Part shown: one piece after another, positions 18,000 through 26,632 of the stretch
Layout: each line of letters starts with the position of its first letter
How positions within the stretch are numbered: position 1 is the stretch's first letter
Assembly: GCA_017534535.1 (NCBI GenBank)
Contig: JAFXVZ010000044.1
Location: 1-64,000 of the forward strand
DNA length: 64,000 bases
Source: Bacteroidaceae bacterium
Lineage (GTDB): Bacteria > Bacteroidota > Bacteroidia > Bacteroidales > Bacteroidaceae
Reading direction: 5' to 3'
Translations under genes and position numbers: made by a program
Notes under the pieces: model-generated
The model's database searches: none
The model's input: the letters and a program-made list of their open reading frames with translations, nothing else
What the model was told of the DNA's origin: nothing

Positions 18000-18712
18000 A
18001 ACTTAGTACCTGTATAAATAGTAGTTATACCAAAGGTTAAAGGTCTGTGTTCCACATGAGAGAAGCCTGCCTGTTCAATCCGCTCACACATCTCCTTACC
18101 CCAAACGAACCCCTTGACACTGCGATTCAGATATGTGTAAGCTGTTTTGTCCTTGCTGAAGAGGCGTCCTACAGTTGGCAGGATATGTGTGAAATACAGG
18201 TCATACACCCAGGCAATCAACTTGTTCTTAGGGTAAGAAAACTCCAGAATCATCAGTTGTCCTCCAGGCTTCATCACACGTTGCATCTCTGCCAATCCTT
18301 TGTCCAACTTGGAGAAATTACGCACCCCATAGGCACAGGTCACGATGTCGAAAGATCCATCAGCAAAAGGCATTTCCAGAGCACTCGCTTGCTGGAAAAC
18401 TAAGCAGTCTTGTAATCCACGCTTCTTCACCTTCTCCTCCCCAATCCGCATCATCTCCGTGGATAGGTCTATGCCGATGATGTGGCAAATCGCCTGTTGT
18501 TCCTTAAACCGACGAGCTAATTCAATGGCAAGGTCGCCAGTACCGATGGCAACATCCAGGCACTGGTAATCCTCACGATTATTAATTGTAATAACCCTCA
18601 CTGCTTTCCGTCGCCACCACTTGTCGATGTTCAATGACAGCAGATGATTCAGAAAATCGTACTTCCCTGCAATGCGGTCGAATAAAGACCCTATATTTTG
18701 TTTCTCATTCAA
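17996..18712 (-). CDS. menG: Demethylmenaquinone methyltransferase
   Basis: 238 aa SAM-dependent methyltransferase (UbiE/MenG). Signatures: LFDRIAGKYDFLNHLLSLNIDKWWRR cut by family pattern (F-D-x-I-A-x-x-Y-D-x-x-N), CLDVAIGTGDLAIELARR (SAM motif I), GIDLSTEMMRIGEEK, VTCAYGVRNFSKLDKGL and PGGQLMILEFSYPK. Final methylation in menaquinone synthesis; directly coupled to menA. Confidence 0.95.
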   Translation of the reverse strand: MNEKQNIGSLFDRIAGKYDFLNHLLSLNIDKWWRRKAVRVITINNREDYQCLDVAIGTGDLAIELARRFKEQQAICHIIGIDLSTEMMRIGEEKVKKRGLQDCLVFQQASALEMPFADGSFDIVTCAYGVRNFSKLDKGLAEMQRVMKPGGQLMILEFSYPKNKLIAWVYDLYFTHILPTVGRLFSKDKTAYTYLNRSVKGFVWGKEMCERIEQAGFSHVEHRPLTFGITTIYTGTKL

Positions 18713-18758
18713 AACCCTAGTAACTCATATTATCGCCATTAGACGCAAGATTCACCCT

Positions 18759-19451
18759 TTATTTCTTAAAAATTTGTATGGCCATTTCCCCTATCGCCAT
18801 TTCCTGCAACTGAGGAACAAGGCGGGTAAAGTGCTCGGCAGCAGAATGAGTATCGAGCGATGGCTGGTCCTTCCACGTCTCGAAGATAATCATTTGCGTG
18901 GGGTCAGTCTGACTCTGATAAATATCATAATCGATATTACCACCATCCTTGCGAGAAGCCTCCACCAATTCCTGTGCCAAACCTAAGGCTTTCGTCACAT
19001 TCTCGGGAGCCACCTTCAGCAAACAATTGATGCGAATCTGGTCGCCTTTACTGGCCTTTGTAAAGCTTTGAATGGCCATCTCGCCCACAGCGGCATTGGC
19101 AATCTGAGGTACCAGCTTCAGGAAGTGAGGAGCTGCTGAGTGCACATCCAGCGATGGCTGGTCTTTCCAAGTCTCAAAAATCATCAGCTGTGTCTTGTCC
19201 GTCTGACTTTGGTAGATATCGTAATCGATATTCCCCTTGTCTTTGCGAGAAGCAGCTACCAACTCCTTGCTCACCTTCACAATCTTGTTAACGTCATCTG
19301 GTGCCACTTTATACATACAATTGATGCGTATTTCGTTACCAGTCTCTGCTACTGCCTCAGGGGCAGCTTCTTCCTGCTGTGCAGGTTTGTTTGCGCATGA
19401 TGCAAAGCCGAATGCCGTCATCATAGCCATACCAAATAATGCTTTATTCAT
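18759..19451 (-). CDS. Lipoprotein with two antibiotic-biosynthesis-monooxygenase (ABM) domains
   Basis: 230 aa. Signal peptide ends in lipobox FASC (C19), then an acidic/Ala-rich linker and two nearly identical ABM (ferredoxin-like fold) repeats at about residues 41-120 and 137-230; both contain GNIDYDIYQSQTD and IFETWKDQPSLD. ABM proteins act as quinol monooxygenases or haem-degrading enzymes, usually as dimers; here the two halves may form the dimer within one chain. It lies just upstream of menG-menA on the same strand, so a quinone-related role is possible but unproven. Confidence 0.8.
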   Translation of the reverse strand: MNKALFGMAMMTAFGFASCANKPAQQEEAAPEAVAETGNEIRINCMYKVAPDDVNKIVKVSKELVAASRKDKGNIDYDIYQSQTDKTQLMIFETWKDQPSLDVHSAAPHFLKLVPQIANAAVGEMAIQSFTKASKGDQIRINCLLKVAPENVTKALGLAQELVEASRKDGGNIDYDIYQSQTDPTQMIIFETWKDQPSLDTHSAAEHFTRLVPQLQEMAIGEMAIQIFKK

Positions 19452-19930
19452 AATACAAATGATTTTATGTTTACAATCTTTCGTTTTGTTGCCAATGTTT
19501 AGTCATCAGCAACTATGCAAAGGTAGAGAATTATTATAGCAAAACCAAATGAAGGTCTCTTTTTTTCTGAATTTGTTGCTTGCAAATCTAAAAGGCTTTG
19601 TCTGATACTTTTTTTCCACTTTTTGGGCTTCGTTTTCATTGCCTATGAGCTCCGACCTCATCGCTCACGAGCCTCGTTCTTGTCTTCTTTGAGCACAGTT
19701 CTCAGTCCTTCGTTACTTTGATAAATGGTTTCTGAACGAGGTAGAAGCCATAGGCTCAATTGCTTCAGCTAATCGAGCCATTTGCTTCAAGTAATCGGGG
19801 CAATTACTTCAAGTTATTGGCAGAGGGGATAGTGACTCCTATTTATGAGTGATTTGACGACAAATTTGCCTTCGAGTAAGCTATTCTGCATTAAGAAACC
19901 ATTAAAAGTCTAGTTGTAGGGCAGTGTCTT
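19452..19930. other. Intergenic region with a degenerate 22-bp-period array
   Basis: 479 bp without a convincing gene. Contains the upstream region of the ABM lipoprotein, a pyrimidine-rich stretch, and the array at 19741-19828. Confidence 0.6.
19741..19828. repeat. Degenerate tandem array, four units of 22 bp
   Basis: Four consecutive 22-bp units; three open with CTTCA and carry (A/G)(A/T)AAT(C/T) or similar at the same offset. Units differ at many positions but the period is exact. Confidence 0.6.
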
Positions 19931-20536
19931 CTATTTAATTTTCAAGATGTCATACAAGGGTTTCCTTTCGGGGCGTTTAGGTGACTGAGTGCCGTAACCT
20001 AAGGCTACTACAGACATAACGGTTTCGTCGCTGGGGATGTCGAGAGCTTTCTTCAAACCTTCTGCATCACGTAGTCCCATGATCAGGGTGTCGAAGCCCA
20101 TCTCCTTGGCTTTCAGTACTAAAAAGGCGTTGCTAAGACCTGCATCGAAGGCTCCCCAAGTGTCGCCCAACTCATTGGTGGCCTTACCGTCGAAGAAGCC
20201 TGAGAGTCCGCGTTTGTAGGTAGTCACAATCAACACAGGTGCCGTAGATGCTTTTTCCTGATTGGTCAGCATAGAGGGTAACACCTTATTGAGCATATCA
20301 TCGCTCATAACCGTATAATAGCGTGTAGCCTGTACGTTTGCCCATGAGGGGGCCTCCTGGGTGGTGGCTATCAGTATGCGGATTTGCTCATCGCTGATTT
20401 TCTTACTCTTGTCGTAGCTTCTCACACTTCGACGGTTAGCTACTATGTCATCAAACGATGAACCACTTCCTGCACAGTTGGCTAAACCTGCCAAAGCTGC
20501 CATAACCAAAACCAAACTAATAATCTTTATCTTCAT
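19931..20536 (-). CDS. Nitroreductase-family lipoprotein
   Basis: FMN-dependent nitroreductase fold: RRSVRSYDKSKKISDEQI (FMN-binding Arg region), APSWANVQATRYY, and GFDTLIMGLRDAEGLKKAL toward the C-terminus. I start at MKIKIISLVLVMAALAGL; an upstream in-frame GTG would add 22 residues lying across the promoter. The N-terminus is a signal peptide with lipobox LANC (C21), placing the mature enzyme outside the cytoplasm. That is unusual because most family members are cytoplasmic and the flavin must be delivered or the enzyme exported folded. Confidence 0.82.
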   Translation of the reverse strand: MKIKIISLVLVMAALAGLANCAGSGSSFDDIVANRRSVRSYDKSKKISDEQIRILIATTQEAPSWANVQATRYYTVMSDDMLNKVLPSMLTNQEKASTAPVLIVTTYKRGLSGFFDGKATNELGDTWGAFDAGLSNAFLVLKAKEMGFDTLIMGLRDAEGLKKALDIPSDETVMSVVALGYGTQSPKRPERKPLYDILKIK

Positions 20537-20559
20537 ACCTTTTTTTATTAATGTCGATA

Positions 20560-20597
20560 CAAAGATAGGTAGTTTTGCTGACTTTTTCGTAACTTTG
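20560..20597. promoter_or_regulatory. Divergent -7 elements, nitroreductase / MBL-fold protein
   Basis: TATCTTTG on the minus strand (20560-20567) and TAACTTTG on the plus strand (20590-20597). The -33 elements are weak. Confidence 0.5.
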
Positions 20598-20624
20598 CCC
20601 AAATTTTATCTGATTCGTGCTTAT

Positions 20625-21422
20625 ATGAAATGGATAGTATTATCAGACAATCGGAGCTGTGACAGACGGCTCTCTACCGAGCATGGATTGTCTGTCTTGC
20701 TGGAAACGGAGAAGCATAAAATCCTGTTGGATACAGGAGCCAGTGATGTGTTTATCCGCAATGCTGAACAGATGGGTATAGACTTCAGTGATGTGGATTT
20801 TGTCTTTATCTCTCATGGGCATAGTGATCATGCAGGGGGCTTGCGGTATTTGTTGGAGTTGAATAAGCAGATTCGGGTTATTGTCTCACCAGATGCCTTG
20901 AGTGGTAAGTTTTTTTCCAACCGAGGACACTTGCATAGCATTACGACAGATTGGCCAGTACTGGATGATGACAGATTGCTTCAGGTCAGTCAAACTTGTG
21001 AAGTGGTGGGTGATATCAATGTCATCGCCCATATCCCACAAATACATTCTCTGCCCAAAGGAAATCAGTATCTTTATATGGAAGATGCTGAAGGTCAATT
21101 TAGGTTGGATGATTTCCGTCACGAGCTGGCTCTTTATGTAGATGGGTTTCTGTTTACAGGCTGCGCCCATTGTGGGTTGGAAAATATGCTGTTAGCTTGT
21201 CCGTGGCCTGTGCATACCGTTTTAGGAGGATTCCACTTGTTAGATGGAGAGGAGGCAGAGGGAGAGCTGAAGGCTTTGGCTGAAAGGCTGAAGACGAATT
21301 ATCCCCATACACAGTTTTATACTAGCCATTGTACGGGCGATAGGGCGTTTGAAGTGATGAAGGATGTGATGGGGGAACAATTATTGGCATTCAGTCTTGG
21401 AATGATAACTGAAAAGAAGTAG
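20625..21422 (+). CDS. MBL-fold metallohydrolase, DHPS-like group
   Basis: 265 aa. Zinc motif FISHGHSDHAGG (HxHxDH), then FTGCAHCGLEN and a C-terminal SHCTGDRA that supply further metal ligands. This arrangement, with a 'GCAHxG' centre, is typical of the group related to 7,8-dihydropterin-6-methyl-4-aminobenzene-5'-phosphate synthase; substrate not assignable. I start at ATG 20625 (MKWIVLSDNR) because the longer frame runs through the promoter of the divergent nitroreductase. It probably forms an operon with the MBL protein 6 bp downstream. Confidence 0.82.
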   Translation: MKWIVLSDNRSCDRRLSTEHGLSVLLETEKHKILLDTGASDVFIRNAEQMGIDFSDVDFVFISHGHSDHAGGLRYLLELNKQIRVIVSPDALSGKFFSNRGHLHSITTDWPVLDDDRLLQVSQTCEVVGDINVIAHIPQIHSLPKGNQYLYMEDAEGQFRLDDFRHELALYVDGFLFTGCAHCGLENMLLACPWPVHTVLGGFHLLDGEEAEGELKALAERLKTNYPHTQFYTSHCTGDRAFEVMKDVMGEQLLAFSLGMITEKK

Positions 21423-21428
21423 ATAGTT

Positions 21429-22190
21429 ATGATGACACTGACTTACATCTTCCATAGCGGTTTTGTGCTGGAAACGGAGCAAGCCATGCTGGTGTTCGAC
21501 TACTGGCTGGATCCAGCTGGCGTGATGCCACCGATGTTGCATAGCAGTAAGCCGATGTATGTGTTCTCTAGCCATTTCCACGAAGACCATTTTACGAGGG
21601 AGATCTTTGCTTGGAGGGAGCATAAGGGCAACATCACCTATATACTGAGCAAGGATATCTTGAAGTACAGGAAGGCGATGAAAGAAGAGGCGGATGTGTG
21701 GCTGGGCAAGTGGGGCAAATGGAGTGACGACCTTGTCTCCGTCAAGGCTTTGGGGAGTACGGACAGCGGTGTGTCATGGATTGTGGAGACTGCGGGCAAG
21801 CGTGTTTTCCATGCTGGCGACCTGAATAATTGGTATGCCAGATTCTTGCCTGATGTGGAACCTGGAGAGCTGGTGCATAGCGTGGAGATGGATGAAGACA
21901 TCGATCCAGTGGCCCACGAGAAACGTTACTTGGGTGAGCTAAAGGAGATTAGAAGGAATGCCGATAATTTTGATGTGGTGATGTTCCCAATAGACGGGCG
22001 TATTGGTAATGGTTATACGCGAGGCGGTCGGCAGTTTATCGAACGTTTCAAGGTGGGGTTGTTTGTCCCTATGCACTTCGTTGCCAGTGGTTTTGAGTCG
22101 GCTTGGAGGTTCAAGGAATATGCCGCAGAAATGGGCATACCGTTTTGGGAGATTAGCAGGGAGGGGGAAACAGTTGAGCTTGGATGGTAA
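21429..22190 (+). CDS. MBL-fold metallohydrolase, UlaG-like
   Basis: 253 aa. Begins TLTYIFHSGFVLETEQ and carries the zinc motif FSSHFHEDHF (HxHxDH) plus VFHAGDLNNW and VPMHF as later ligands, in the order seen in UlaG-like lactonase/hydrolase proteins. Function unknown. ATG 21429 and 21432 are both possible starts. Cotranscribed with the upstream MBL protein, and the operon ends at the hairpin at 22197. Confidence 0.8.
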   Translation: MMTLTYIFHSGFVLETEQAMLVFDYWLDPAGVMPPMLHSSKPMYVFSSHFHEDHFTREIFAWREHKGNITYILSKDILKYRKAMKEEADVWLGKWGKWSDDLVSVKALGSTDSGVSWIVETAGKRVFHAGDLNNWYARFLPDVEPGELVHSVEMDEDIDPVAHEKRYLGELKEIRRNADNFDVVMFPIDGRIGNGYTRGGRQFIERFKVGLFVPMHFVASGFESAWRFKEYAAEMGIPFWEISREGETVELGW

Positions 22191-22196
22191 AATAGT

Positions 22197-22232
22197 AAGA
22201 AAGCTCCTCCCTTAAGGGAAGGAGCTTTCTTT
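22197..22232. terminator. Bidirectional terminator between convergent genes
   Basis: AAGAAAGCTCCT and AGGAGCTTTCTT arms around CCCTTAAGGGA; A- and T-rich flanks serve the MBL operon and the carboxylesterase. Confidence 0.8.
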
Positions 22233-22246
22233 AAGTAAATTCTTCA

Positions 22247-23911
22247 TTATTTCTGCTGACTCAGGTAGAACTTCTCGAGGGTGCGATAAGCATTCTCCAT
22301 AGCAGCATCTGCCTTCTCGCCGCTTTCAACGTCGATGTACATTACAGGAGCCACTTCCTGACCGTTGATTGGAGTCCACTGAGGCAGACCCTCACCGTTA
22401 GGATTGCCATACTTGCAGAAGTTAGCATAGTAGGTGAGGAACAGCTTAGAGATAGCATAATCCTCAGGCTGCCAATCGTAGAACTCATTAGTAGCAAGGG
22501 TTCCCATAGCATATTCGATATCAGCTGAGTGAACAGCACCAGTTGGGAACTTGTCACGGATGGCCTGCTGACGACGGTCCTCGTCGGTCATCTCACGAAC
22601 GCCACCAGCCAAAGCACCTACGCGGTTGCCCATCTTGGCAGATACCTTTGGACGAGCGTGCATATACTTGTAGCGATACACTGGCTGCTGAGATGTCTTA
22701 GCATGATAGTCAGCCCACTTCCATGTTGGGAAGCCGGTGAACAAGTCACCTGCCAGATTCAGGCTCTTGATGCTGAACAAGTCGTCGTCTGTCAGCAAAC
22801 CATAAGCCTCGAAGATCTCGTCAGTCATGTCACCGAAGGTTGCAGTCATGGCCTTCTTGTAGTTAGCCAAATTGGGCTCCTGTCCACGCAATGCAGACAG
22901 AGGAGTACCCTCCTGAGAGTTCCAACCCACCAGAATAGGTACCTGAGCCTGTTCGCCCTTCTTGAATACATCGTCGGCGCTTTCTTTCATGAAGTAACCA
23001 TCGAGCACCACATTTGCCATACCTCTTGGAGGCAGCAGAGCCTGCAAAGAGTCAGCAGACAACGCGCGAGCATCCGCCAATGACATCAAGCCCTTGCTCT
23101 CGAGCAGAGCCTTGCCGGCAGCGTCAGCATCAGCCTGGGTAGAAGCTCCGTAAGGCAACACCTCGGCGCCACTTGAGCCCATTACACCTGCCAAGTTGCC
23201 CTTTGACAATGGAGAGCACATCAGCAATGAGGTAGAGAATGAACCAGCAGACTCACCCACGATGTTGATACGGTTAGGATCGCCACCGAAAGCAGCGATA
23301 TTGTCCTTTACCCACTGGATAGCAGCTACCTGATCCAGGAAGCCATAGTTACCACTGCCCTTGTAAGAAGACTCGGCAGTAAGCTCAGGATGAGCGAAAA
23401 AGCCGAACACGCCCTCACGATAGTTTGCAGTAACACCGATAACGCCCAGCTGAGCAATGGAAGTACCGTCATAGCGAGGTTCGCTACCACTTCCAGCCAT
23501 CAAGCCACCACCATTGAAATAAATCAGGATAGGCAGTGCCTCGTCAGTATAGTTGGCAGGTGTCCAGATGTTCAGATACAGACAATCCTCACTGCGGCCA
23601 GCGCCACGGAAGTTCATGTCACCAAACATATTAGGCTGCATAGGGTCGTTGCCGAAAGCCTTGGCCTCACGCACACCTTCCCAAGCCTCAACTGGCTGTG
23701 GAGCCTTCCAACGCAGGTTGCCTACTGGAGCTGCTGCAAAAGGAACACCCAAGAACTTCTTGATGCCGTCTTCAGCAATACCCTCAACCACACCGGCCTG
23801 GGTCTTTACCTGCAAAGTCACCTCAGTCTTCTGCTGGGCGCAAGCAGTCATCATCATGGCTACCATAGCAGCCATCAACACTCTTACTGTTGTAAAACGT
23901 TTTTTACTCAT
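22247..23911 (-). CDS. Type-B carboxylesterase, lipoprotein
   Basis: 554 aa. Signal peptide with lipobox MTAC (C24). COesterase motifs: FLGVPFAAAPVGNLRWK, SEDCLYLNIWTP, YFNGGGLMAGS (oxyanion hole), nucleophile INIVGESAGSFS (S221), GWNSQEGTPL (acid) and GAVHSADIEYAMG (His). Exported ester hydrolase of unknown substrate. A second AraC-type regulator gene lies 110 bp upstream on the same strand. Confidence 0.92.
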   Translation of the reverse strand: MSKKRFTTVRVLMAAMVAMMMTACAQQKTEVTLQVKTQAGVVEGIAEDGIKKFLGVPFAAAPVGNLRWKAPQPVEAWEGVREAKAFGNDPMQPNMFGDMNFRGAGRSEDCLYLNIWTPANYTDEALPILIYFNGGGLMAGSGSEPRYDGTSIAQLGVIGVTANYREGVFGFFAHPELTAESSYKGSGNYGFLDQVAAIQWVKDNIAAFGGDPNRINIVGESAGSFSTSLLMCSPLSKGNLAGVMGSSGAEVLPYGASTQADADAAGKALLESKGLMSLADARALSADSLQALLPPRGMANVVLDGYFMKESADDVFKKGEQAQVPILVGWNSQEGTPLSALRGQEPNLANYKKAMTATFGDMTDEIFEAYGLLTDDDLFSIKSLNLAGDLFTGFPTWKWADYHAKTSQQPVYRYKYMHARPKVSAKMGNRVGALAGGVREMTDEDRRQQAIRDKFPTGAVHSADIEYAMGTLATNEFYDWQPEDYAISKLFLTYYANFCKYGNPNGEGLPQWTPINGQEVAPVMYIDVESGEKADAAMENAYRTLEKFYLSQQK

Positions 23912-24020
23912 AATGTATAATGTTAATTATTTAGAATTCCCACATTTCCATTTGCTCGGCAAAAGTACGCATAAAATATGAAATATCATCCTTTTTGTAT
24001 GAGAAAAATATAAAAACGCA

Positions 24021-24839
24021 TTATCCTTTCCTCCATTGCTGTGGAGTCATGCCTGTATGCCTCCTAAAGTATTCGCAGAAGAAAGGAAGGCTGGAGAAGT
24101 TGTATTGCCAAGCTACCTCTTTAATGCTTTGCTCGCTGTTGCGTAACGTCAGCTTCAGTTGCATCACCGTATATTCATCTATAGCCATCTTGGCACTCTT
24201 GCCTGTATTCTTTTTCACTACAGTAGATAGAGTCTTGGTGGTGACGTGCATTTTGTCTGCATAGAATTGCACGTCACGATTATTGTGATAGTGCTTTCCC
24301 AAATGATACTTGAAGGAGTTGAACAAGTTGACAGAACGAGAATCCTTTATCTTTATGTCTGAAGGATGGTTTTTGAGATACAACACATAGCTAGATAACA
24401 GACTTTTAAGTTGCAGAATGGTAATCTCTCGGATATGCGACATAGGCAACTCTTTGACGATGATGTCCAGCAGGTGGAATGTCTTCTCAACTATGGAGGT
24501 GGCCACGGGATGGTTGATGCAGAAATGCTGCTGGAGATAAAGTAAATGTTGCTGTTTGGCTTGGGCAGAGGCCTCATGCCAGACATCGGCTGAACACATT
24601 AGTGATGTCAATTGGAAGTCATCGCTCGTTTTATCAACCTTAATCACATCGCCAGGAAAAAACACCACAACCGTTCCCTTGACCTCAACTATAGGCACCA
24701 AATTGATGCTCAAGTGGGCTTCTCCTCCTTGACATAATACGATGTTAAAGTAGTTGATGGCAATACCACTAATGGTATTGCGTGATACTATCTCTTTCGA
24801 GAGCACCACAGGTAATTGGATGGTTGGCTTGAGTTTCAT
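24021..24839 (-). CDS. AraC-family transcriptional regulator
   Basis: 272 aa: N-terminal cupin-like sensor domain (about 1-150) and C-terminal double HTH (about 175-272) with VQFYADKMHVTTKTLSTVVK and the conserved IKEVAWQYNFSSLPFFCEYF plus GMTPQQWRKG ending. Divergent from the secreted esterase at 25001 and upstream of the carboxylesterase; either could be its target. Confidence 0.9.
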   Translation of the reverse strand: MKLKPTIQLPVVLSKEIVSRNTISGIAINYFNIVLCQGGEAHLSINLVPIVEVKGTVVVFFPGDVIKVDKTSDDFQLTSLMCSADVWHEASAQAKQQHLLYLQQHFCINHPVATSIVEKTFHLLDIIVKELPMSHIREITILQLKSLLSSYVLYLKNHPSDIKIKDSRSVNLFNSFKYHLGKHYHNNRDVQFYADKMHVTTKTLSTVVKKNTGKSAKMAIDEYTVMQLKLTLRNSEQSIKEVAWQYNFSSLPFFCEYFRRHTGMTPQQWRKG

Positions 24840-24959
24840 GGATAGTTTATTTCACATTTTCGTAACAAAAGTAGTGATATTTGTTGATGTTGCAATGAAT
24901 ATTTCTATTTTTCTACATGCTTTGACCTGTTTTCGTAACAGCTATGTCAATAAAGTCTA

Positions 24960-24967
24960 CTACCTTT
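24960..24967 (+). promoter_or_regulatory. -7 element of the esterase at 25001
   Basis: TACCTTTG, 33 bp before the ATG. No exact TTTG at 19-20 bp upstream, which would fit an activator-dependent promoter. Confidence 0.45.
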
Positions 24968-25000
24968 GCAGCTGAAATCATGTTAATATCATTTACAGTT

Positions 25001-25873
25001 ATGAAACAATTTTTGATGATGACAATGCTTTGCCTCTTGGCTCTGGGCAAAGTTTCTGCTCAAAGTGAAAGCCAAGTGTTTGATGCAAAGACTCTAAAAA
25101 GTCAGATTCTGAATGAGGACCGCAAGTATGCCGTTTACCTCCCTGCAGGTTACAATGACTCAGAGCGAAGTTATCCTATCCTGTATCTGCTACATCCTGC
25201 TGGTCCTCGTGGCACGGTTGCCAACCAACAGGCATGGTTATATTATGGCGAATTGAAGCAGTATCTTGACAAGGCGATTGCAAATGGTGAGATTACTCCG
25301 ATGGTGGTGGTAACTCCTGATGCTAACTTCGGCGATGTGCGTCGCAGCTATTATAATGATGCTGATGGCAAGTTTAACTTTGAGGATTTCTTCTTCAAAG
25401 AGTTTGTTCCGTATATAGAAAAGAATTATCGTGTGCGTACCGACAAGGGTAGTCGTGCCATTGTGGGAGCATCGGCTGGTGGCGGTGGTGCTGTCTATTA
25501 TGCTCTCCATCACCCAGAGATGTTTGCTGTATGTGGTGGTTTGGCAGCTGCTATTCGTGAGTGGAAGGATGCCAACATGCAGAACCGTTATCCTGGCATC
25601 AACGAGGATAAGCTGAAAGAGTGGTTTAAGGACTATGATGTGTTTAATATCTTCCGCAATATGGCCGACAAGGACAAGAATCAGTTTAAACTTTTCATCG
25701 CCTGTGGTGATGACGATGGTTTGTCTGTGAACAATGGAGACTTGCATGCTGTGCTGAATCAAGTGGGTTACAAACATGAGTATCGCATCAGCGAAGGTGC
25801 ACACGATTGGAAATTTTGGCGTAGTATTACTCCAGAGGTGATGAAGTTTGTGTCTGATGCCTTCAGAATGTGA
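25001..25873 (+). CDS. Secreted alpha/beta-hydrolase esterase
   Basis: 290 aa from ATG 25001 (MKQFLMMTMLCLLALGKVSA signal peptide, cleavage before QSES). Esterase-D-like fold: YAVYLPAGYNDSERSYPILY, LLHPAGPRG oxyanion region, VVVTPDANF, nucleophile VGASAGGGG (S158) and the C-terminal EGAHDWKFW His motif. The longer frame from 24944 would start upstream of the promoter's -7 element. Substrate unknown; the family covers carbohydrate esterases. Confidence 0.85.
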   Translation: MKQFLMMTMLCLLALGKVSAQSESQVFDAKTLKSQILNEDRKYAVYLPAGYNDSERSYPILYLLHPAGPRGTVANQQAWLYYGELKQYLDKAIANGEITPMVVVTPDANFGDVRRSYYNDADGKFNFEDFFFKEFVPYIEKNYRVRTDKGSRAIVGASAGGGGAVYYALHHPEMFAVCGGLAAAIREWKDANMQNRYPGINEDKLKEWFKDYDVFNIFRNMADKDKNQFKLFIACGDDDGLSVNNGDLHAVLNQVGYKHEYRISEGAHDWKFWRSITPEVMKFVSDAFRM

Positions 25874-25957
25874 TAAATAATATTAAACTTTTGGCATTTC
25901 ATTGTCGGATAGAGAAATCTTGTTATCTTTGCAAAGTAAACCGAAATAGAATGAGGT

Positions 25958-26632
25958 ATGAAAAGATTTTTATTGCTATGGATGATGATTGCTTCATGTG
26001 TTGCAATGTCGGCCCAGGAGCTCTCTGGCGTGATTACCAAGAAGGGGAAGCCTAAGAAGGGACTGACAGTTTCCATCCTTGGTTCTGATGAAAGCACGAC
26101 AACTGACAAGTACGGACGGTTTTATTTTAAGAATGCTGCCCCTGGTGAGATATTGCAGATTGACGTTACCTCTCGTAAGGCTGCTCGTATTCAGCTTACT
26201 GAGTCTCGTCGTCTGAGAGTGTATATCGCTCCGTCAGACTTTGTATATAATAATGGGCGTGTTGAACTGCGTATGCCTTATACGGCTTTGAGGTCGGATG
26301 CTGTGGTACGAGGCAATATCGTGGAGCATGAACAGATTATGAGTTCTGGTCTTCAGCGTGTGTCTGATTTGCTGAAAAGCTTTATGACCGGTGTGCGTGT
26401 GGAGCAAACAGCTATGGGCAGCAATGTAGTAATGCGTGGACCTGGTTCCGTTATGGGCAATACCGAACCGCTGTTTGTTGTGGATGGAGTGGTGGTGGAG
26501 TCGCTCGACGAGGTGGATCGCTTGGTGCCTGTGGAAACTATTGGCAAGCTGGTTCTCAACAAGGAAGGAGCTGGATGGGGTGCTCGTGGAGGTAATGGTG
26601 TAATAGAAATCACCACCTTGGGTGCCAGCTAA
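25958..26632 (+). CDS. Stand-alone TonB-plug protein with carboxypeptidase-like domain
   Basis: 224 aa. Signal peptide MKRFLLLWMMIASCVAMSA, then a carboxypeptidase-D regulatory-like beta-sandwich (GVITKKGKPKKGLTVSILGS, about 21-90) and a TonB-receptor plug (residues about 110-222) with VSDLLKSFMTGVRVE, PLFVVDGVVVE and a final GGNGVIEITTLGA. The beta-barrel that normally follows is absent: the protein stops just after the plug and the next gene is on the other strand. Either a naturally barrel-less plug protein or a truncated receptor; the clean ending and good signal peptide favour the former. A TATCTTTG element lies at 25925-25932. Confidence 0.8.
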   Translation: MKRFLLLWMMIASCVAMSAQELSGVITKKGKPKKGLTVSILGSDESTTTDKYGRFYFKNAAPGEILQIDVTSRKAARIQLTESRRLRVYIAPSDFVYNNGRVELRMPYTALRSDAVVRGNIVEHEQIMSSGLQRVSDLLKSFMTGVRVEQTAMGSNVVMRGPGSVMGNTEPLFVVDGVVVESLDEVDRLVPVETIGKLVLNKEGAGWGARGGNGVIEITTLGAS

